From Dactylococcopsis salina PCC 8305 (GTDB lineage Bacteria; Cyanobacteriota; Cyanobacteriia; Cyanobacteriales; Rubidibacteraceae): DNA of 64,000 nt. Made by a program: the position numbers and the translations under genes. Each line of letters begins with the position of its first letter. The first letter of the stretch is position 1. The stretch covers positions 2,377,840 through 2,441,839 of the forward strand of contig NC_019780.1 in the NCBI RefSeq assembly GCF_000317615.1, written 5' to 3'. The notes under the pieces were generated by a model, which searched no databases, was not told the origin of the DNA, and worked only from the letters and a program-made list of their open reading frames with translations. This document shows, one piece after another, positions 53,865 through 60,270 of this stretch.

Positions 53865-54497
53865 ATGACAAACTCAGAAACCGTTAATGAAACCCAACTT
53901 TCTCCTGAAGCCTACAAACAAAAAATGCAACGGCGGAAGGAAGTCCAAGAAGAACGATTACAAGCTCGATCGAACGAAAAGGGGTTAATTATTATTAACA
54001 CCGGACCTGGAAAAGGAAAAACCAGCGCCGCTTTAGGAATGGTCGTTCGTTCTCTTGGTCATGGCTTTAATGTTGCCATTATTCAGTTTATCAAAGGAGC
54101 ATGGGAACCCGCAGAAAAAAGAGTGTTTGAACAATGGCAGGATCAATTAGTTTTTCATGCTATGGGAGAAGGCTTTACTTGGGAAACACAAGATCGAGAA
54201 AGAGACACGGAAAAAGCACAAGAGGCATGGGAAAAAAGTTTAACTTATATCCATGATCCGAACTATCGTTTAGTGTTATTAGATGAAATCAACATTGCTT
54301 TAAAATTAGGATATCTTGATGTAGAAAAAGTGGTTGCCGAATTAGAGAAAAAACCCGAAGACTCCCATGTTATTTTAACGGGTCGCGGTGCAAAAACGGA
54401 ATTAATTGACGCGGCGGATTTAGTAACAGAAATGAAATTAATTAAGCATCCTTTTCGGGAAAAAGGAGTAAAAGCACAGCCTGGAATTGAGTTTTAA
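53865..54497 (+). CDS. cobO: Cob(I)yrinic acid a,c-diamide adenosyltransferase
   Basis: CobO/BtuR transfers the adenosyl group from ATP to cobalt in corrinoids. The 210-residue protein has the unusual P-loop NTGPGKGKTSAALGM (about 45-59), VAIIQFIKGAW, and the conserved LVLLDEINIAL and HVILTGRGA. The N-terminal 35 residues are charged and specific to this subgroup. It pairs in pathway, not in position, with cobQ at 28703. The GST gene follows 19 bases later with a strong ribosome-binding site. Confidence 0.94.
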   Translation: MTNSETVNETQLSPEAYKQKMQRRKEVQEERLQARSNEKGLIIINTGPGKGKTSAALGMVVRSLGHGFNVAIIQFIKGAWEPAEKRVFEQWQDQLVFHAMGEGFTWETQDRERDTEKAQEAWEKSLTYIHDPNYRLVLLDEINIALKLGYLDVEKVVAELEKKPEDSHVILTGRGAKTELIDAADLVTEMKLIKHPFREKGVKAQPGIEF

Positions 54498-54516
54498 ATA
54501 TGAGGAGGAGTGAGTA

Positions 54517-55068
54517 ATGATTAAACTTTATGGTGGCAAACGCAGTCGAGCCTCGATCGTGCAATGGTATTTAGAGGAACTGAGTATTCCCTATGAGTTT
54601 GTGGTTTTAGATATGGAAAATGGCGAACATAAAAAGCCTGATTTCCTCGCAATTAATCCGATGGGAAAAGTTCCAGCAATTGATGATAATGGCTTTTATT
54701 TATGGGAATCAGGGGCGATTCTTTCCTACTTATCGGATCAATATGACTCTGAAAAAAGAAGCATTCAAGAACGGGGAAAAATTAATCAATGGATATTATT
54801 TGCTAATGCTACTCTCGGACCAGGGATTTTTATCGAAAGTAATCGAGAGACAGAAAAGCCGAAACTTTTTCCGCCGCTTAATGAACATTTAAATCAATAT
54901 AATTATCTGGTTAATGATACATTTACGGCGGCGGATGTAGCTGTAGGAGCATATTTAGCTTATATGCCAATGATGTTACAATTGAATTTTTCGGATTATT
55001 CAGGAATTGAAAATTATGTGAAACGTCTGTCCGATCGCCCTGCATTTAAGACAAGTATGAGTCGATAA
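54517..55068 (+). CDS. Glutathione S-transferase family protein
   Basis: The 183-residue protein has the N-terminal thioredoxin-like domain (KLYGGKRSRASIVQWYL, then GKVPAIDDNGFYLWESGAIL with the cis-Pro and the ES glutathione-binding pair) and a helical C-terminal domain (FTAADVAVGAYLAYMPMM). The C-terminal domain is short compared with the usual 200-210 residues. GGAGGAG precedes the ATG at 54517. Substrate unknown; a role in oxidative stress is the general expectation. Confidence 0.9.
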   Translation: MIKLYGGKRSRASIVQWYLEELSIPYEFVVLDMENGEHKKPDFLAINPMGKVPAIDDNGFYLWESGAILSYLSDQYDSEKRSIQERGKINQWILFANATLGPGIFIESNRETEKPKLFPPLNEHLNQYNYLVNDTFTAADVAVGAYLAYMPMMLQLNFSDYSGIENYVKRLSDRPAFKTSMSR

Positions 55069-55221
55069 TTTTCGGTAGGGGGAAAGGATATAAAACGAAA
55101 AAACTGTTCCCTAATCCCCAATTCTGGGGGGAATTATTGCCCCCCTTCGACAAGCTCAGGGTTAAAACCTAATCCCCATCCTAGTGGACTTTTTTCTCAT
55201 TCAATCTGATTGGTGTGACAA

Positions 55222-55953
55222 ATGAATTACTCATTAAGGATTGCTGATTTACCAACCACAGAAAGACCCCGTGAAAGATTGTTACAAGTCGGGGCGAAAA
55301 ACTTAGCAACTGCCGAACTAATTGCAATTTTATTGGGAACTGGACAGGGGGCTGGTAAACTTTCTGCAGTGGGATTGGGTCAATATATTTTACAACAATT
55401 AGGAGCAGATAAACGAGAACCGTTAGCAGTTTTAAGAGAAATTAGTCCTCAAGAATTGATGACCATTCCAGGAGTGGGGCCAGCAAAAGCAACCACGATC
55501 GCAGCGGCGGTAGAATTAGGAAAACGTGCGTTTCAAATTCGTCCCAATGAGAGAACAATTATTGATAGTCCAGACGCAGCAGCAGCCGCTTTAAGTCAAG
55601 ATTTAATGTGGCAAACTCAAGAACGATTTGCGGTGTTGTTATTAGATGTAAAAAATCAATTATTAGGTTTAAAAGTGATTACCATTGGCACCGCAACCGA
55701 AACCTTAGCTCACCCCAGAGAAATTTTCCGTGAGATCATTCGACAGGGGGCAACTCGTGCGATAATTGCACATAATCATCCCACAGGAAGCGTCGAACCT
55801 AGTGAAGAGGATATCAGTCTCACTGAACAACTGTTGCAGGGGGGACAAACGCTGGATTTACCGATCGTTGACCATTTGATTTTAGGGGATGGGAATTATC
55901 AAAGTTTAAGACAAATTACAAAAATTTGGAATCAGTTTCCGCAAGGAGATTAA
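55222..55953 (+). CDS. radC: RadC-family JAB/MPN domain protein
   Basis: The 243-residue protein has an N-terminal helix-hairpin-helix region ([23 protein letters not shown]) and the MPN domain with the metal motif [19 protein letters not shown] and the upstream glutamate region. RadC proteins are not proven DNA repair enzymes despite the name. All metal ligands are present. The TMEM14-like gene begins one base after its stop. Confidence 0.93.
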   Translation: MNYSLRIADLPTTERPRERLLQVGAKNLATAELIAILLGTGQGAGKLSAVGLGQYILQQLGADKREPLAVLREISPQELMTIPGVGPAKATTIAAAVELGKRAFQIRPNERTIIDSPDAAAAALSQDLMWQTQERFAVLLLDVKNQLLGLKVITIGTATETLAHPREIFREIIRQGATRAIIAHNHPTGSVEPSEEDISLTEQLLQGGQTLDLPIVDHLILGDGNYQSLRQITKIWNQFPQGD

Positions 55954-55954
55954 A

Positions 55955-56161
55955 ATGTTAATCGCAAAAGTGGCTGTGATGGTTTATGGGATTCTCGCTA
56001 TTGTTGGGGGAATTATTGGTTATAAAACGGCACAAAGTAAAGTTTCTTTAGTTTCAGGGAGTGTCAGTGGTGCGCTGTTAGTGGTTTGCTCGATCGCCAG
56101 TTTTTTGGGGCAAAATTGGGGATTAATATTAGGCGCGATTGTGGCTGAAAGACTTATATGA
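55955..56161 (+). CDS. TMEM14-like small membrane protein, C-terminus probably lost
   Basis: The 68-residue frame reads AVMVYGILAIVGGIIGYKTAQSKVSLVSG in short motifs (GGIIGYKTAQSKVSL) and two membrane spans, as in the TMEM14/FAX1 family. Family members are about 100 residues with a further span; here translation stops soon after GLILGAIVAERLI. The lost end could come from a frameshift near 56145. Start ATG 55955 directly follows radC, so it is translated from the same message. Confidence 0.65.
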   Translation: MLIAKVAVMVYGILAIVGGIIGYKTAQSKVSLVSGSVSGALLVVCSIASFLGQNWGLILGAIVAERLI

Positions 56162-56329
56162 GACTGATTACAATCTCTGGGTTGTAGCAATCGCGATCGC
56201 GCGATCTCTATAATCGCATCGAATTTTCCAATTGCTAGAATGATTAATAAATCAACTTAGTCGCGATCGCCCATGAACTCTCAGCGATCGCGCCTTCCCT
56301 CTCACCCCAACACCCGATGTGGCGAAGTT

Positions 56330-56407
56330 ATACCATTTTGGAAAAGTCAAGTTACATTTAAGCCCCCCAAACTTGGGGGGTTGGGGGGCTTAAGTCGTCG
56401 ATACTGT
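56330..56407. repeat. Truncated ATACCATTTT element joined to a toxin gene
   Basis: Begins ATACCATTTTGGAAAAGTC, core CCCCCCAAACTTGGGGGG and GGGGGGCTTAAG, and ends GTCGATACTGTA. It is the reverse orientation of the element at 28364, missing its last 25 or so bases. Toxin-like coding sequence begins directly at its right edge (56409). Confidence 0.75.
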
Positions 56408-56408
56408 A

Positions 56409-56711
56409 AAGAGTTTACCAGATGTACTGGAAAGGGATTTCTGGGAAATTTACCAGTTAATTTTGAAGGCTGATCCCTATCGTTGCGGTGGCTTTCCCAA
56501 TCATGCTTTGAAAGGGAAATTAAGAGGATACCGTGCTTTAGAAATTGATGGGGAGGGCGTTGCTTATCGTCTGGTTTATCGCGTTTATGAACAGCCTTCT
56601 CCGCGACGGGTGTTAGTGATTAGTTTTGCTGAACCTGATCCTGCCTATGAAAAAGCGATGGCAACTGGCATCGGATCAAAGATTCGATCGCGCGAGTTAA
56701 AAAAAAATTGA
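56409..56711 (+). pseudogene. RelE/ParE-type toxin, 5' end replaced by a repeat element
   Basis: In-frame translation gives KSLPDVLERDFWEIY, ADPYRCGGFPNHALKGKL, YRALEIDGEGVAYRLVYRVYE and RRVLVISFAEPDPAYEKA, the pattern of a RelE/ParE-like mRNA interferase family common in cyanobacteria. The first 20 or so residues and any start are missing; the sequence joins the MITE end at 56408. The C-terminal 20 residues after EKA look extended and HIP1-derived. A near-identical piece lies at 57327-57413. Confidence 0.78.
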
Positions 56712-56745
56712 GTAATCCGATCGCGCCTTCCTTCTCAAGGCTCAG

Positions 56746-56868
56746 CGAATCGAAGATTCGATCGCGCTGTCTCGCAACTTAATCTTATTAACTCGAAATG
56801 TTGCTGATTTTAATAAAATTCCTGATTTAAAGATAGAAGATTGGACAGTAGCTCCTCCAATCTCCTGA
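56746..56868 (+). pseudogene. VapC-type PIN-domain toxin, C-terminal fragment
   Basis: The frame ending at TGA 56868 reads RIEDSIALSRNLILLTRNVADFNKIPDL (as RIEDS, NLILLTRNVADF and KIPDLKIEDWTV), the last PIN motif with the conserved Asp in RNVADF. The N-terminal three quarters are absent, so it is a remnant of a VapBC pair. Confidence 0.72.
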
Positions 56869-56934
56869 ATGTAACAAGATTTTTCCAAGGGGGGAGAAGG
56901 TTTTGCCAGTGTGGCTAAGTGGGAAAGTTGGTTA

Positions 56935-57068
56935 CAGCTATAACCCGATCGAGCTACCTATATCTCCTAAACCCGATGTGGCGAAGCCACTGCTCTACGA
57001 GCATCGCGCTTTCCCTCTCATCCCGAATCCGATGTGGCGAAGTCACCCCTCTACGAGCATCGCGCTAA
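56935..57068. repeat. Duplicated CCCGATGTGGCGAAG ... GAGCATCGCGCT segment
   Basis: Two copies of ATGTGGCGAAG(C/T)CAC followed by CTCTACGAGCATCGCGCT occur at about 56973 and 57031, and the first arm alone at 56311. They are surrounded by CCCTCTCATCCC text, part of the HIP1-rich repeat family. No gene seen. Confidence 0.7.
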
Positions 57069-57107
57069 AATAGCAATTAAGTCTTAAATAATTCGGTGAT
57101 GATCTCT

Positions 57108-57344
57108 ATGTCTAATCCCAAAACAGAAAACTTGATCCCTTTTGAATTTGAGGGAGAAATGACTTACCTCAATCCAAACTCCGCCGAAGGAAAAGCCTTA
57201 CAACGGATTGAACAAGCAGTTCCTGAACAATTCTGGTCAACTCATGGAACAATTGAAGAAGAAATTGATGTTAATTTATTAAATAAGCGATTGCGAGAAC
57301 GTGGCTATTCGATCCAAGTATCTTTTGGTTTATCGCGTTTATGA
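57108..57344 (+). CDS. Antitoxin-like protein, C-terminus fused to toxin-derived sequence
   Basis: The frame starts at ATG 57108 (MSNPKTENLIPFEFEGEMTY) and gives 78 residues. I do not recognise a named family. Its last residues (VSFGLSRL) are the out-of-frame reading of the toxin fragment that starts at 57325, which shows that the native C-terminus and the first half of a following toxin gene were deleted together. Before the deletion it was probably an antitoxin-toxin pair. Confidence 0.5.
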   Translation: MSNPKTENLIPFEFEGEMTYLNPNSAEGKALQRIEQAVPEQFWSTHGTIEEEIDVNLLNKRLRERGYSIQVSFGLSRL

Positions 57345-57432
57345 AAAACCTTCTCCGCGACGGGTGCTAGTGATTAGTTTTGCTGAACATGATCCTGCCT
57401 ATGAAAAAGCGATCGCGCGAGTTAAAAATTGA
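57325..57432 (+). pseudogene. C-terminal fragment of RelE/ParE-type toxin, second copy
   Basis: Reads LVYRVYEKPSPRRVLVISFAEHDPAYEKAIARVKN (as LVYRVYEKPSPRR and SFAEHDPAYEKA). 57327-57413 differs from 56573-56659 at only about four of 87 bases, so one is a recent copy of the other. This copy has the cleaner C-terminus (RVKN then TGA). Confidence 0.75.
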
Positions 57433-57478
57433 GCAATCTGATCGCGCTTCCTCCTCATCCCAAAACAGTAATTCTTAT

Positions 57479-57618
57479 TCCCCCCTTTTTTAAGGGGGGT
57501 TAGGGGGGATCGAACCGATCGCGCCTTCCTTCATCCCAAACAGCGATTCTTATCCCTCCTTTTTAAGGGAATTACAACTCTTATTCCCCCCTTTTGTAAG
57601 GGGGGCTAGGGGGGATCA
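57479..57618. repeat. Two CCCCCCTTT-type palindromes and HIP1 text
   Basis: Copies at 57479-57512 (CCCCCCTTTTTTAAGGGGGG) and 57583-57618 (CCCCCCTTTTGTAAGGGGGG) flank CGATCGCGCCTTCCTTCATCCC. The second copy overlaps the 3' end of the DUF559 gene and supplies its last codons. Confidence 0.82.
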
Positions 57619-57958
57619 TCCCCTCAATAAAATTAACAACACCTGCAAAATTATCTAACACCTCATCATTTTGAAATCGAATCACTTTTAACCCATAAGT
57701 TTGTAAAATTTGTGTCCTTTCCTTATCATAGGATTGCGCGTTTTCCTGATAGTGACTATCACCGTCAATTTCAATGACTAATTTTAATTTTGGACAATAA
57801 AAGTCAACAATAAAGTTTTCGATCGGGCGTTGTCGATAAACTCTATAGGGAAATGTTTTTAAGTAATTTTTCCATAGCTTCTGTTCGGCTACGGTCATAT
57901 TTTTTCTGAGTTCTTTAGCTCTTGATACTAATTTTCTATTATAAGGTAAATAATTCAT
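57581..57958 (-). CDS. DUF559/Vsr-like endonuclease-domain protein
   Basis: The 125-residue protein matches DUF559: MTVAEQKLWKNYLK, YRVYRQRPIENFIVDFYCP and VIEIDGDSHYQ, whose Asp/Glu residues form a PD-(D/E)XK-type nuclease site related to Vsr. Substrate unknown. I start at ATG 57958; a GTG three codons upstream is possible. The last residues IPPSPPYKRGE are read from the palindromic repeat, so the native C-terminus was replaced by the repeat. Confidence 0.82.
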   Translation of the reverse strand: MNYLPYNRKLVSRAKELRKNMTVAEQKLWKNYLKTFPYRVYRQRPIENFIVDFYCPKLKLVIEIDGDSHYQENAQSYDKERTQILQTYGLKVIRFQNDEVLDNFAGVVNFIEGMIPPSPPYKRGE

Positions 57959-57967
57959 TCTCCCCAC

Positions 57968-58318
57968 AATCTACTTGTCTTATGATGATAGAAGATATAA
58001 TAATACAGCCTTGCTTGCTTGATCCCCCCTAACCCCCCTTAAAAAAGGGGGGAATTAAGTATAACAGGATTTTGCCAGTGTGGCCAAGTGGTATAGCCAT
58101 ATCGCGCCTTCCTTCATCCCAAACAACGATCGCGCCTTCCTTCTCATCCTAAACCCGATCGCGCTACTCCCTCTCTTACCCCAACTCCCAATCGCGCCTT
58201 CCTTCCCTCACCCAGAAAAAATTTTTAGATTAGGGTGATCGATCTCAGATTAGAAGTGGGTAAGGTACAAATAAGGAAATAAATCAAGTGTTAGTCACTG
58301 CTAAATAGGAGCAATATC
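57968..58318. repeat. Repeat-rich gap before the pilin genes
   Basis: Holds a CCCCCCTTAAAAAAGGGGGG palindrome (about 58022-58055) and at least four degenerate units of GATCGCGCCTTCCTTC...CATCCCAAAC (58085-58205), the HIP1-containing repeat also seen at 56270, 56717, 57430 and, reversed, at 63070-63270. The last 100 bases are the leader of the first pilin gene with AGGAG before its ATG. Confidence 0.75.
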
Positions 58319-58840
58319 ATGAATTCCCCCCTGAAATTACAACTGTTACAACGCTTAAATGCGAAGAAGCAAAATAAAGGTTTTACCCTCATTGAACTGT
58401 TAGTCGTTATCATTATTATTGGTGTCTTATCTGCTGTTGCACTGCCCAACCTACTAGGACAAGTTGGGAAAGCCAGAGAAGCTGAAGCTCGTAATGCAAT
58501 GGGAGCTATTAACCGAGCGCAACAAGCTCGTCACTTTGAAGTAGGTGAATTTGAAACCGGAACAAATCTTTCAGATTCTACTAATCCCCTCGGCATTGTT
58601 GTAACCAGTGATAACTTTAGTTTTACTGTTACTTCTGATAATACTACCGACAGCGCAGTCGCAGCTGGCGATCCTAGAAACGGTCAAGATGTAGGGATTC
58701 GTGGCTACGGTGCTGGTATTGGTTTTTCAGGTGGCGACTACAATACCGTTGTATGTGTAAGTGACTCAATAGCCGCTTCAGTTAGCATGTCGCAAACAAC
58801 TACTCCAGATTGCCCAGATAGTAGCGAGCCACTTAATTAA
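58319..58840 (+). CDS. Type IV pilin-like protein 1
   Basis: The 173-residue prepilin has a leader of 20 residues, then the cleavage motif KGFTLIELLVVIIIIGVL with Gly before Phe and the conserved glutamate at +5. The helix continues to the polar part (GKAREAEARNAMGAI). The globular end has two cysteines near the C-terminus (VVCVSDS and TPDCPDS). AGGAG precedes ATG 58319. It is 104 bases upstream of a second pilin. It could build a type IV pilus or be a minor pilin. Confidence 0.9.
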   Translation: MNSPLKLQLLQRLNAKKQNKGFTLIELLVVIIIIGVLSAVALPNLLGQVGKAREAEARNAMGAINRAQQARHFEVGEFETGTNLSDSTNPLGIVVTSDNFSFTVTSDNTTDSAVAAGDPRNGQDVGIRGYGAGIGFSGGDYNTVVCVSDSIAASVSMSQTTTPDCPDSSEPLN

Positions 58841-58962
58841 TTGATTTTGTAGTACATTTACGATCAGGTTTTATTCTTGATTGGGAATAATTAGTGTCAG
58901 GATGAATCATAAATTGCTTGGCACTTTTTATTAGTTAAACTAACTTGATTAAAAATTGCTCT

Positions 58963-59466
58963 ATGAAAAATTTACTGTTGATCCAAAATTACCTGAAATT
59001 AATCAGTAAAACTCAAGGATTTACATTACTTGAACTTTTAGTTGTCATTATCATTATTGGAATTCTAGCAGCAATTTCTCTCCCTAACTATATTAATCAG
59101 ATTGGCAAGGCACGGGAGACAGAAGCAAAAAATACCTTAAGTGCTATTGCGGCTACCCAACAGGCTTATCGCTACGAACAACAAACTTTTGCTGATGATA
59201 TCAATAAACTTAATGTTACATTTGAAATGCAATACTATAGCTACTCTAATCCTGCTGCTGGAGAAGTTGATGCGAGTAAAGTTAAGCATCGAGCTGAAGC
59301 CCTGAATCCAACATCGGATCAAGTGAAAAATTATGCCTTGGGTGTTTATTACAATAACGGTGCTTTTGATACGCTAGTTTGCCAAGGAAAAGATATTGAT
59401 GAAGCTGTGAACGTTCCCGATAATTACAGTGATCCTTGTAGTAATGATGGCATTAGACTAGAGTAA
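58963..59466 (+). CDS. Type IV pilin-like protein 2
   Basis: The 167-residue prepilin starts at ATG 58963 and has the motif QGFTLLELLVVIIIIGIL at residues 24-41, then KARETEAKNTLSAIAATQQAYRYE in helix form (as KARETEAKNTLSAI). C-terminal cysteines lie in LVCQGKD and DPCSND. A TTG at 58945 gives six extra residues but has no ribosome-binding site. It is a paralogue of the preceding pilin and probably in the same operon. Confidence 0.88.
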   Translation: MKNLLLIQNYLKLISKTQGFTLLELLVVIIIIGILAAISLPNYINQIGKARETEAKNTLSAIAATQQAYRYEQQTFADDINKLNVTFEMQYYSYSNPAAGEVDASKVKHRAEALNPTSDQVKNYALGVYYNNGAFDTLVCQGKDIDEAVNVPDNYSDPCSNDGIRLE

Positions 59467-59489
59467 GAAAAAACAAACGATTAAAGACA

Positions 59490-60248
59490 ATGCTTAAGAG
59501 ACTAAACACTGCAATTCTACCTTATGTTCTCTTAATTAGCTTAGGTTTATGTGCTACTCTGCTTCTACAGCAACAAAATTTGAAGAAAATTAATCTAGAG
59601 CAACATCAAGACTACGAACAGCAGAAAACTTTTATTGAAGCCAATTTAAACATTTTTAAGCAAGCTCCTGCCTTTGGTTTTAGCAATCTTATCGCAGACT
59701 GGGTATTTTTAAGATTCGTTCAATATTATGGGGATAATGAGGCAAGAGACGAAATTGGCAATACCGTTATTCCCAGTTTTTTTGAAACTATCGTGCAACA
59801 CGATCCCAAGTTTATTGAAGCTCATCTGATGCTTTCTACTGCTACCACCGTCTATGCAGGGCAACCAGAAAAAACAGTTAAAAACCTAGAAAAAGCATTA
59901 ACCCATTTATCTCCTAAAATTCATCAAAATTCCCATTTTGCTTGGAGTTACAAAGGCAAAGATGAAATGCTGTTTCTAAACCGTATTGATGAAGCCAAGC
60001 ATTCTTATGCAATGGCGGCAAAATGGGTTCAAAAATCGAACATAAATGATGAAGCGAAACAGGAAATTAGCAATCGTTACCTTGGTACAGTTAGTTTCCT
60101 TGCAGATAATCCAGACAGTACGGAGGCTAGAATTGGAGCATGGGTCATGCTTTTAAGTAATGTTCAGGATAAAGAGACTCGTCAGCGTATTATCAAAGAA
60201 ATAGAAGAACTCGGTGCAAATGTCAATATTACCCCCAAGGAGAAGTAA
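59490..60248 (+). CDS. Membrane-anchored helical-repeat protein of the pilin operon
   Basis: The 252-residue protein has one N-terminal membrane span (ILPYVLLISLGLCATLLL) and a helical extracytoplasmic part with TPR-like spacing (FIEAHLMLSTATTVYAGQPEKTVKNLEKAL in short motifs AHLMLSTA and VKNLEKALTHL). The motif GFSNLIADWVFLRFVQYYGD is characteristic of a cyanobacterial family. Function is unknown; the position 23 bases after a pilin gene suggests a pilus or secretion role. Confidence 0.75.
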   Translation: MLKRLNTAILPYVLLISLGLCATLLLQQQNLKKINLEQHQDYEQQKTFIEANLNIFKQAPAFGFSNLIADWVFLRFVQYYGDNEARDEIGNTVIPSFFETIVQHDPKFIEAHLMLSTATTVYAGQPEKTVKNLEKALTHLSPKIHQNSHFAWSYKGKDEMLFLNRIDEAKHSYAMAAKWVQKSNINDEAKQEISNRYLGTVSFLADNPDSTEARIGAWVMLLSNVQDKETRQRIIKEIEELGANVNITPKEK

Positions 60249-60270
60249 GAGTAGAAGTACCAGAAGACAA

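Noticed and set aside
56903..56945. tRNA-like text GCCAGTGTGGCTAAGTGGGA (also near 58074)
   Set aside because: It resembles the 5' half of a tRNA, but no anticodon arm, T-loop or acceptor complement follows. It is a short duplicated fragment.
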